Positions 46,886 to 58,000 of a stretch of 64,000 nt of DNA are shown piece after piece (position 1 is the stretch's first letter; each line of letters opens with the position of its first letter). The stretch spans positions 1,609,967-1,673,966 of the forward strand of contig NC_051091.1 of assembly GCF_901709675.1 (NCBI RefSeq). The letters run 5' to 3'. The DNA is from Syngnathus acus (Eukaryota; Chordata; Actinopteri; Syngnathiformes; Syngnathidae). The position numbers were made by a program, and so were the translations under genes. The notes beneath the pieces were generated by a model. It did not search any database and had not been told where the DNA came from. It saw only the letters and a list, made by a program, of their open reading frames with translations.

Positions 46886-49365
46886 ATGTTGCTGTACCAG
46901 TGAGTGGGGTTGAATCTGCGTGTAGGCTGCAGACAGATGGGGTTTTTTTTTTTGGACTGACACAACCATGGAAGGAAATTGAAAACCTGAAGCTTTGCAG
47001 AGGCCACTCACCTGGAGCGATAAGCGGCTGCGCGCCGACTGTCGTGACGTTGCGGCTCATATTAATGGCCCGGGCCTCTGTGACCACAGCGGCATCCCCC
47101 TTCTTTCCGGCCTCGGAGGAGCTCTCAGTTGACTTGATTCCCGCAGACACTTGCATCCCTTGGCTGGGGTTCTTGACAAGCGAGGCAGGCTGGATGGCCA
47201 CAGGGCTCTGCTTCAAGCTCAGAGCCTGCAGCGTCTGAGCCTGGGTGGAAGACGTGGTCGCTCCCTGCTGACTGCGTATGGCCAGATTTTGGACCTGATT
47301 CTTAAGACAAAAAGAAGCAAGGGTGATGTTATTGACTTATCCGTCCATCCGTTTTCTCTCCAGCTTGTTGCTGCTCAAGAAAATGAAGTGGTTATAAAGA
47401 TCACTTTGAGAGCCATGCTTATTGTGTCAAATGAAGAGGTGTTATTTTCCCAACTCTTGAATTGAAAGCGGTGAGATACGTTCGGTGACACCAACAGAGA
47501 CAGCCAGCATACTTGCGCCGAGCTGTCGGACTGCATCGCCGTCACGGTGGCCGTCGGCGTGAAGATCAGCTGTGGCGAAAGGGGGACGGCTCGGCCCAAA
47601 CTCCTGGCCACTTGGACTAAGTTGCTTTGCTGCGCCTGGAAAACGTTGCTCTGCTGGGCCTGCAAAACACCACACACACGTACACTACTGTCAGGAATGC
47701 ATCAGCATAGGAAGTCAATAGCATGTCAAGCTAATACAAGATTTCAGTGGCAGCCTCCAGTAAAATTGAACAACTTGATTAAGAAAAGAAAAAAAAGTGC
47801 TTCTAACTCGCATCATAATGCACTCGTTACCCGAATGGAACACACTATTCAGCATCTATATGAATACCCAAATCACACACTTGAGTAAAAAGAAGTCAAC
47901 ATCTGCGAGTTAGGAAGGCTTTCTTTCCTTGGGCTATGTTCTCACCATCTGCGCACGCAGGTACATCTGCGCCTGGCTGGCGGTGAGGGTGGTGCTCGAC
48001 GGGCTGCCCAGCAGAACAGCCTGCTGGGAGATACTAGCGGGAGCCGACGTGATGCTCTGGGCTCGGCTGATCAGCTGTGCAGCCGCCGGCGAGGCGGTCA
48101 GGTTGATCTATGGGAAGGGAGAAGACCGGCACTTCTTTTGACGTAAAAAGTTGGCAACGGCAAAACAGCTTTGTAGTTTAGTGATCTGTTCAGGATACTC
48201 GCTGGACTGGATTCATTTATTATGAACTTTACGTTTCAGAAGAATCTCAAAGTGCTACTGTAGTTTGTTCTTACTGTGGTTTGAGTGGAGCCTGTTTGCT
48301 GCGATGTTGTGCCGTTCTGGGAGGAGTTCTGGCGACCCGCTGCGATACTGGCCTGGGGCAAGGGGTCAAGACGGTGAAGATATATTTAACAGATGTTAAC
48401 ACAAAAGACGACTCTGGAGGAATGTTATCTATCACCTGCTGCACGGCAGCGAGACTCTGCAGCTGAGCCGTGCTGAGGCTGTGTTGCTGCTGGAGCGCTG
48501 CGGTCTGTAACATGAGATGCTGCTGCTGGGCCGCGTACATCTGCTGCAGGTACTGAGCCGCCGTGTTGGGCTGCCTGTGGAGTGCTTGCTGGATCACCTG
48601 GAGCAAACCGAGGAAAGGTAAGAGAACAATGTGGGCTACGCAAAGAAAATGATTTCTCTAATTGGGTATTCATTTTCCAGAGCGCTGATCCTCATTAGGT
48701 GAGCAGAAGCCAATTTTATCCGATTAAGCTGCCGTGGTGGAAAAAGGTTGACCGGGAACTCAAACATCTTAAAAAGAGTGGAAGCAAAGGCCGCTCCTCC
48801 GCGGTACTAAATGAGTAGCCCTCCTTTCAACTGCTTGAAAACAACGTTGTTGGTCTGAATAGGGGGGAGAAAAGGCCATTAAAAGTCAAATGGGTCCCCC
48901 AGTCAGCCAATGTGGAGGCTAATCCTAGGGGTCAGGAGGTCAATAGCACTAAAGTGCAAGCAGCATTCCTCGCTTGGATTGTTTTGAAAAGACCCAAAGG
49001 AACGTAAACATCTCTCGTTTCAGTCACATCAGCACAAATACGGAAGCAATCACCTGCACGGTTTGCCTGTCGGGTATTCCGCCGTAAACTGAAATCTGAG
49101 GGACTGCCTGTCTCGCCGCTGCTGCAGTAGTGGTACTACTACTAGTGCTGCTACTAATACTAGTACTACTACTGCTGCTGGTGGTGGTATTAGTACTGCT
49201 AGCAGAAGCAGTAGTGGTAGTCGATGCGGTTGTCGCGTTGGTGCTGACAGCCGTGGTGGAGCTGGCGGACATGGTGGCGGTGGTTGTGATAGTCGCAGAG
49301 CTGCTGCCCGTGGCGGCGGCCGTGGTGGCGGCAGCCGGTGTGGCGGGGGGCCCCGGCTCGCTCAT
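43770..49365 (-). CDS. phc2: Polyhomeotic homologue 2, PRC1 subunit
   Basis: PHC proteins are nuclear PRC1 subunits whose SAM domain polymerises to cluster Polycomb chromatin. Exons (minus): 49365-49054, 48597-48436, 48352-48275, 48107-47946, 47659-47513, 47300-47012, 46926-46577, 46096-45862, 45538-45324, 45106-44977, 44825-44720, 44559-44445, 44332-44005, 43924-43770. The joined frame is 927 aa. In order: Ser/Thr-rich start, PQISVYGGIPDRQTVQVIQQ, Gln-rich block (105-158), Q11 (exon 7), Q8 and P8 (exon 8), HD1 (PPQAIVKPQVLTHVIEGFVI), FCS zinc finger (CEYC and FCSMVC) and SAM (TKWNVEEVYEF to ARINMLKDS). ISVYGGIPDRQ, LIFTPTATV, SYEEPTSP and the LKDS end favour PHC2 over PHC1/PHC3. The start is the ATG of MSEPGPP in CACCATGA context; an acceptor at 49434 implies a 5' UTR exon further up. 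The intron after exon 11 has a GC donor. Confidence 0.88.
45241..45265. repeat. (GA)n microsatellite in phc2 intron
   Basis: About 12 GA units close to the donor side of the exon ending at 45324. Confidence 0.9.
46850..46882 (-). repeat. CAG repeat encoding Q11 in phc2
   Basis: On the minus strand nine CAG codons, one CAA and one CAG encode 11 glutamines between HK and FVVHH. Near-pure CAG runs are prone to length change. Confidence 0.9.
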
Positions 49366-49433
49366 GGTGCCCTCTGCTCTTCTCACCTTTGACCCCCGGC
49401 TCTTCTGAATGGCCCGCCTGTGCCTGAAACATA

Positions 49434-52400
49434 GCAGAGAAAGTGGCGTGTGTGTGTGTGAGAGAAGAAACTCGCTTGGGTGTTGGAAAGGAAAGCAGAA
49501 AGCGGAACGATTGACGAAAAAGGACAGCAGGGGTCGCAGTTGCGGGTATGTGTGGGAGTTGTCTACCGTCATTTGTTGGCAATTGTCGAGTTCAGTTGGG
49601 GTCAGGCATGTAGCGTGGTGTGGGTAGCATGTGTAGACTTTACGCTAGGACAAAAGCGTTTGTCAATGCATGTGTAAAACTATCATGTAAATTCCCAAAC
49701 TATTATCACCCCGGCCGGGATAGAGGGAGAAATGAATCAAAAGTGAAGTGCAAGTGGCAATGCCAGTGCTCTGATGTCACAGCAGCCAAGGAGAAAATTT
49801 ATTCCGTTTAAGTGTGTGTCCAAGAACAAATGAATAACAGAAACGGGTACATTTAAGTGCGTGTGAATAAAACACCCACCCACTGCAGTTTGACTTAAGA
49901 CACATAAGACTAAGCAATAGAAATGTGAAAGGCACAGCAGAACAAAGCAAGCAAAAAAAAACAACTTGATGTCACTAATGAGATTCAGAAAATGTAGCAG
50001 AGAAAGAGAAGTTGGCTACCGCTCTAAATCACAAATTACACAGATGAACACAAGACATTCATGGATGCCTCATTCATCAAAAGCAGTTGTAAGATGTTTG
50101 GCATTCTGTCTTTTGCAAATTCTGTCCTGGTGCCATTTTATTTGTACATGTGATTGCACTGCAGTAACATTATTAGTCTGTGTGGGGAAAATGACTCAGC
50201 TGAAGCGTTGAAGGAATACAAACTATATATTAAACGGACACATTTGGATGTTTATACATCTGGAAAAGGCCGACTTCCGATCCGGACACATCTCATTCCA
50301 CGCGTTTGTTTATTCTGTTCATGCTGCCAGATAATAGCTGCGAACAAATACAAAAAAAGGCATGCAATAAATCCAGCCTTTGAGAATAAAGAGGAAGTTA
50401 AGATGCTACAGAGGAAAAAGGAAGAGGGGTCACCAGCTGATGGGGATGAAAACAAAGCTTAAAGGGAGGAGGATAGAATTTCTAGCCTGGAGGTTAGAGG
50501 TGTGTGCATGTAATTAAACAGCAAAATGAGGGGTGAAGCTTGAGCAAGGGGCTTGAGGAGGGTTTGATGGAAGTGATTAAATCAGGACTCGCACTGCTGC
50601 CACACTGCCATTCTAAAGCCATTACCGCCTCCTCCTCCTTCTCATTACTATTTAGAGAGGATTAGGGGCCCAAACCCAGATGTAGAGCCTGCTTATTTTG
50701 CGGACCTCCAACTCAATGAAAACCCTTAGAAACCATATGCCATTCAATTAAATGCAGTGTGGAATAAACGATAAGTTGGGAAAAAAAGAAATGTATTGGG
50801 CGGAAAGTTTGCACAAGAAAAAAAAAAAAACATGAAAGGACAAAAAAGGATGACATCTCATTAACTTTTAAAATGTTGGTTTTAGTGACGGTAATGAACT
50901 TCAATTAGACAAGGTGAGCGCTCATATTTGTACACAAAGCAGCCGCATTCACAGAAAGAGGGGAAGGAACCCCCACTCCCCATGGAAATGATGCTTTTGG
51001 CCCCCACAGTCTCTCCATGAGGGGAAATCATGCATTTATCAGTGACAGGGTAATGGAAAAAATCCCCCCCCCCACCACAGACACAATACTGTCCCTGCAT
51101 GCCACATTTTGCAACTGCATCTGGAAAGACACTGAATAGTGAATTTAACACTACTCACAAATAACTTTTCTATTTAAGCGCCCTTTGGCCATTATCATAC
51201 AGCCTATGCATATTCTAATAGCATCTGATATATTTGTGTTTACATTTCATCAGTGTTAGATTTCATTAGCTCCCATGGGGCAAATTTGGCCTTTTTGATT
51301 TTTTTTCCCGCAAATCAAAACCGTTGTCTGGTACTCGTGTGTGCCCTATTTATTTTTCACACATTATTGACCAATTTAAAGTGTCACATTGGCTGTCTGA
51401 GATAGGTCCACTTGTAAATTTGCAAGCGCCTCGCGGCATTGGGTCTCCTCAAGATGGAAAGTTCCAACGAGTAACTAGCCTTGATTGACAGTGACGGGTG
51501 GAAACAGGCATTTGAGTAGGCCCGCTCAAAACTGGGACGCTTGGGTGCAGTGGGACGCTCGGGAGCCACAAAGGTGGACTGTTAGCAAGCACTTACACCA
51601 CTCATACTACGGAAATGTGTCAAGTAAGAGTCACTTTTGTTGACCATGTCAACCTGAAACGGATCAATGCGAGCGCAGACTTTAATGAACAGCAGCAACG
51701 TTTGTTTTCTGTAACAATTCACCTGCAGTTGTAAATATATATATTTTTGGATCATTAGATGAGTGCAAATGCAAGTGATGTAAGCAATTTAATGTACAAT
51801 ACCAACTTAACAAATATTGTAAATATAACACTATATATACATATTTAAGCACTCTGCGATGAGTTCCCATTTAATGGTCTACACTTCCGCTGTTGTTGCA
51901 ATTCATCGTGGTGGTTTGTTTTGTTGTAGACGCACATGTGGTAACATCATTGATCATCGTATTTTCATGACTTGACGATGACAGGATACATCGGATTTTT
52001 CGGAATTACGCCGCTTGAAACTTGTGTTGCACCAAGAGCTACAACAAGTCAGCTGCAGCGCTCAGCACCCCTGGAGCGGATGTAATATTTTCACGTGGAC
52101 TGACAGACTCGCTCGCGTCTAGAGGATTTGTGAAGTCAAGAGGAAGGGGAGAGCCATTAAGAGGCTGTCAGACACATCGACAGACCGGCTGGCTCCTGCA
52201 CAACACGGATGGCGGCAAGCAGGCTCCATCAGCCCCACAAATGAATATGTAATGGTGGCTACCGCAAATGTTTGTGCGTGCATGTGTGAGGATGGGTGCT
52301 CAGCTGCTAAGACAAAGCCCAGCAACCCCGAGTCTCCTACCTCCTATGGCCCCCCCACCGCGATGCAGGGGTATGGTGCCCCATCCCCCGGGAGCGTGCT

Positions 52401-54716
52401 GTCCTACTTCAGGATGATGCTCTTCTTTGTCTGCTTCCCCTCGAGCGCTTGCTTGGCTGACTGATTGACTGAGCGACTGACTGACTGAGTGAGTGAAAGC
52501 GTTGGTGCGAGTGCGCTATATCGGCCCAGCCCCCTGCCCCCCCCCCCCCAACACCTCCACCTACCCCCGAACGCACGGCGAGCTCGTCGTCCCGGCATCG
52601 ACACCCCACTCCGCCAACCAGGCCGCAGCCTGCCTCCTGATTATGTGGTATCCTAGCGACAGCCAACGGGACCACGGCGGAATCCCCGAGCAGGGCGGGC
52701 GTGCTGATTGGCTAGCAGGATGCTCTCTAATGAAGATGATGGTAATGATGGGCTGCCCCTCCCCCCCCCATGGTACCCCAATTTATTTTTGCATGCATAG
52801 ACGCTCTGACATGACTATTCCCATTTCTGCTGTTGTGAAAATGTACGCATGTAGTATCATCTTCAACAGCATATTTCCAGGGGCTCCCATCAAAACATCT
52901 GAGAAAAAGACCATTGCTCTTTTGGTCCAAGCCAATTAGTTCATTTGGAACTCATAACCAGCAGCTATGAGGAGGCCAATTCTGGTGTCAGTCGATAAAT
53001 CAGTTGCACCTTATCTCACAAACAACAGTACGTCACATCCATTTGGCAGCAGGCTATTTCCGTCCATCCAGGGGTGTGTTTGATTTGGAGTGTTTATTTA
53101 CTCAACTGCAGGGTCGTCGAGGTCTCCACTTGAAGCTGCTTGACACTGCCGTCTGTCGATGGGCTGACAGAGGTGCCACTTTTCTCTTTGTGTCCTTTTA
53201 TTGATAAGATATAGGATAGCAGTCGGGCAATGACTAGTAATTATTTCGATGTTTCAGCACAGATCATTATGTACGGTGCAGAGGCTGTTCCTGTTCTGAC
53301 AAGATACATATTTAATGGAATAAATGTGCAATTCCTTCTCCAAACAGACTAACTTGACTGGAATTCAAACCTGCTGTCATCAAAATCATTTCACCGTTTC
53401 GGATTCATGGAATGGAAGTACTTGTCATACAAATATTGGAATTGTCACTTTACTACTGTGCGAAGTTTTACTCTACGGCGTGTTCCAAATTTAAGTGATG
53501 TGACCCCAGACAGAACGTAACCATTAGTGTGAACAGAGGACCTGCTTGAGCTTTGATCATGGGTGTAAATTGAAATAACCACACCAAAATCAAATATCAA
53601 TACCTTATTCAATGAATGAACGGACTTTTGGAATTCAAAACGCCACCAGACGGGAACGCTATTTATTCACGATGGAATCAGAGCATAATGGCGTGCTGAT
53701 GGTCTGCCCCGTCACATTAAGACGGCACCCGCACGTCTGGCTCTGTGAAATGTAGCCGTGCCACTGAAATGTTGTATTGATTGGGGCTGAACATGCACGA
53801 AGCTCATTGATTATCGAGTTCTCATTAGCATATAGATTGGCTGGAGGTGCGGCCACGGATGCGGGCCTTCAGTCTTGCAGAGAGGGGTGGGAAGCATGTC
53901 AACAAAAACGAAAAGGTCAGGTTGGCATGTCCACCAAAAAGCCAAATGGGGGAAGCAAGCTTTGCAGAATTCTGTACATCTTCAACTTTCACTACCAACA
54001 TGTAATGGACTAACACCTTTTTCCACATCAAAGTAGCAGAAGTAGGATTAAAAATGAAATATGTTGTCCTCACCCTCAGCTATAAATACCATGCAGTGAA
54101 ATAGTTCTGGCAAAGCATGTCAGAAATGATCACTCATCCACTTACCCTGCGGATCCAAATCCTTACAGATGAATTATTGTCCCCCTTTAATGGCAAAATA
54201 TGGATTCAGCCTTAATGTTTTGGTGTGCCACATTCCACTTGCAACAACTTCCATGCCACTGGAGTCACGTGGTGGTTAACCTATATGTGCCTCGCAAATG
54301 TAAACCGAGGTTGGAGTTCAACGTGAGGTTAGTGACGAGCCTCGCTCGGCTTCACACTCTTATGACAGGCGTTGTCAGAAGAGCTCGTGACGTCACTCTT
54401 TGGTATGTTACCCCACGCGACAAGTCAATCATGGGGCGCCACCGAGCTTGACAGCCCCCTTTAAAGAAATCGTACACCTCATGCGTTTGTTTTCATTCGT
54501 GGTGAATTCCATCACACTACGGCTCATGAAACCGGGCTGTTCACCAAAACGAACATGCATAATGAAGACTTTAATAAACAAACGACATAAAGGTGTTGTT
54601 AAGTGTTTGCGGGGCGCATGGCAGCTAGCAAAGCCTCCCACGTTCCTGCACAGATGCATACAAACAAGCTAGGAGCAGGGGAAAGGGCGAATTTCATGAA
54701 TAAGCTTCGCGCTCAC
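49434..54716. other. Presumed 5' intron of phc2
   Basis: The acceptor at 49434 (ATGTTTCAG on the minus strand) means phc2 has at least one exon at higher coordinates. In between I see no coding exon. A GC-rich patch at 52,040-52,700 carries a GACT/GAGT short tandem repeat (52,461-52,498) and a C-run (about 52,538-52,549). It could be another phc2 first exon or an enhancer. Confidence 0.4.
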
Positions 54717-55010
54717 CCTTGTCGCAAACGTCGACGAATCGCCCTTCCTTCTAGATGTTGTGTCCCCTTGCTTAGCCTACTACGTAGTCCATTTCTGGGC
54801 CGCCGAAGCACCGCGAAACGACAGCAGAAACACAGCAATGGCAGGGCAGAACTTTTTTTGCATTTGCATTCCACATTAGTCACATGTCACACAAGGGACC
54901 AATGAGTGGAAAGGACGGGCGGTAGGGTACCGCCCCCTTCTCGCTCACTGCTCTTCCAAGGCCTGTCAACGAGCGCCGTTTTGGTCTCCATAGCAACCGC
55001 CAGCCATTAA
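54717..55010 (-). promoter_or_regulatory. phc2: Candidate phc2 promoter and 5' UTR exon
   Basis: A GC-richer block carries a CCAAT at about 54,899 and an RFX X-box-like site GTCTCCATAGCAAC at 54984-54997. On the minus strand it ends at a consensus donor GACAAGG|GTGAGC (exon end 54717), which would join the phc2 acceptor at 49434. The putative leader contains a 6-codon upstream frame (ATG GAC TAC GTA GTA GGC TAA). Position, strand and donor fit phc2, but no transcript evidence is available. Confidence 0.35.
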
Positions 55011-55029
55011 CTCTTAACACTGTTTAAAG

Positions 55030-58000
55030 ATACAACATTTAGTGGTGCTTGAACACAAATCAACTTTTCCAGTGAATCGAATGTGCATGCTCGTTCATTG
55101 CAGCCCCCCCTAAGACCCATAATTAATTGTCAGCATATTAAAAAGCCTGGTTAGACATTGTTTTGTTTTATGCGCAAATTAATGTTACTTAAGGTTAAAT
55201 TTTTTTTTTTTTAATTTCACATTTAAACCCAGCAAGGCGAATCTCAACTCTGACATCATATTGGTCTGATTCAAGATGATGGCAAAATGCAAGCCTAGCA
55301 TCGATCATGTTTTCATTAGCATTCATTGACACACTATGCTAATAAAAAAATGTTTATGAAGCCAAAGTACCTACATGTGCATCGTAACACGAGGAGGGGA
55401 AGAGTAGAAAGAGGATGGGGGTCAAATTTATCTTCTTACAATTCCTGAATAATTCATCACATTATGACTTATTTGGTTGGTCCATGACTTAATTACGTGG
55501 TCACTTATTGCTCCCTTGGCACGACATGAACACTACTCGGTTGAAGATTATATTTTGGCTCGTACGTGAGTAAATGCTTGAAGAAAACATACGACAATGT
55601 TGATATAGAACTGCAAATATTATTAGAATCAAATTATTACAGTTTATTTATTACAGTTATATACAGTTATTACAGTATATAAAATTGAAAATGATCATTT
55701 TACACGAAGCACTTTACTCCCTAACTTGGCAGTGATGCTGTTGTACCATAACACCACAAGAGGGCGACATTGTCTAACCAGTTCTGATCACATTCCAACA
55801 AACCACACTGTTGAGAAATGATGTGTTCTCACAGGAAATATACTGATTCTAGCTTAAAAATGATTTGGAAATGTTGTGGTGATAGTTTGCCCACAAATCT
55901 CAGCTCTCTGTTTAATCTAAAATGTCCTTCCAATGTCATCTCCCAGGGTTTAAAATAGCAGCCAGGAATGAACACAATTGTTTTCCAGAGACAATGAAAA
56001 TTCCTGCTGTCAAAGGCTGCCCTGCCTCGGTCGACTTCCTCTTTTGTGTTTGCATTTTGTCCTGGTCTACGATATTGTAAACAGACCAGGCCGCCACCTT
56101 GATGCGCGTTTGAACCGTGTCATCAAAGTTTGCTTATTAGTTCAGGAACGACTTGCGTGTTCGCCCCTCATCGTGTTTATACAGCGTGGATGACTATTGT
56201 GAAGAAGGATATTTAGTCTGATTGAGCCACGGCAGACTTCCCCTCCCTTGCGAGACCTTAGATAGAGTTCACAAAATTAAAATAGCGACTGCTAAACTCA
56301 TTCGCTCCGCCGCAGTATTCACCATTTAAAACATCTGCATTTGTTTCCTGTGGGACCTATGGCCTGCTACTTGCAACAACAACAAAAAAGCACTTGCATT
56401 TTTACTGTTCTTGATGATCAAAGATGCCACAAGCCATAGTATGCTGACTATTCAATCCGATGCATGCTTTTGCATGTTCAAGATAAGTGAAGTTCAGCCT
56501 GGGTTGTTGCTGGAGAGAAAATAGTAGGATACGTACATACAGCCATTGAATTTCTAGAGAAAAGGTATGGTTGCAGTAATCTACATTCACTCTTAGTCAC
56601 AATGGCTTCAATGGACGTGTCACCCTGTCTCATGATACCATCATCTTTCTGTTGAAAGGTTTTTGGGTTCATTTGGATTCTGCACAGTCATTGTTGCATA
56701 GATAAAACACTGCAGTAACTTGATGATGGCCGAAGGTTGGTGCATACATATTGATAAGCAGGCATATTTCGAGCCTGATTTCTCATTTTAGCTCAAAGTT
56801 AGCATCGGCTGATATTTTGATGTCTTGAAAAGATTATCCTGTGGTGTGGAGTGTGTTGAGCAACCCCCCTTCTCTAATCTGGATTGGGCCGACAAACTGC
56901 TCATACACAACTTGCAGAATTGACACTTTTTACACTTGAATTCAAGATTGCAAAGCTTTACACTCCAATCGTAATTTTGATTCTTTTCAATGAGTTATGA
57001 AAGGGGCATGAAGCAGCTCAGCTCAAAGCGTCCTCTCACACGGGCCCCATCACACCCTCATTACTTCAATTTCTTCACAGTCGATCAGAATCATAGGATT
57101 CTTGCCATCGAAGTTACAGTGTGCCTCTAGTGTCCGCTGATGTGTGTGCAGAGAGGAACAAGGCAGCAGTGTTTTTGTTTTGTTTTGTTTTGTCTTTTGT
57201 TTTGGTGGAGAAATTGGCCCACCAAAGTGTGCCTGTTTGGACTTTGGGCTCAACTCTCATCAATTTCTTCAATCGTCAACAAGAAAAATGCTTTGCCCAC
57301 TCAATAAATATAGCAAGTAAGTATGTATTTTAGTTGGTCCTTTTGTCTTTTTGGTTAACGCACAATGTTGCATTTCGTTTGGTTTTGTTTTGATTATTGT
57401 CTTCAAAATATTTAGCTTGTAGTTTTTACTATCACTTGGGAATAACCATGCCATTCATTTCCTGTATAGCACTTCTTCATTCCAAAATTTGAAACGGTTC
57501 CCATTGCCATTGTTTGTTTTGCTAAACCTGTTCACCAAGAAAATGCTTGTGTGTGGAAATTTCCATTCCTCTCAGCTAAATGTTCAAATTTGGACATAAA
57601 ATGCCATAATTAAAAAGTAAGATGTGAATAATTAGAGAATAAAAATGATCCTGAGTAAAGTAGTCCTAAATTGACACTAACCAGGTATTGTGTTTATGTT
57701 CTATGTTTGCATGCAAGTTTTCAAAGTGACACAATTGTGTTTCCTAGGTATTCCTCTTCCTTTAACTGGAGGTTAGCTGAGGTGACGCTGCACAGCAAGC
57801 CATCTCTGAAACACATGAAACAGAGCGGAACGCAGAGGAAGTGGCTTATGCGGCACATTGCGCTCTAGTAATAATGACAGTTGTCTCTTTTCAAACCTAA
57901 AGTGTGATCCCCTAACTTTCAATATCATTTTAAAGTGATTTTGCAACATTAGACCAAATAGTAAATAGCATCAATTTGATTGAAGAAGAATATGGCATGT

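Noticed and set aside
45850-49408. Long plus-strand frames rich in A/V/L/C opposite phc2
   Set aside because: They are complements of CAG, CCG and ACT/AGT triplet runs in phc2 coding exons and simply mirror them.
52252-52464. 70-codon frame in the 52 kb GC-rich patch
   Set aside because: No homology, and it ends in a GACT short repeat. More likely regulatory or 5' UTR sequence.
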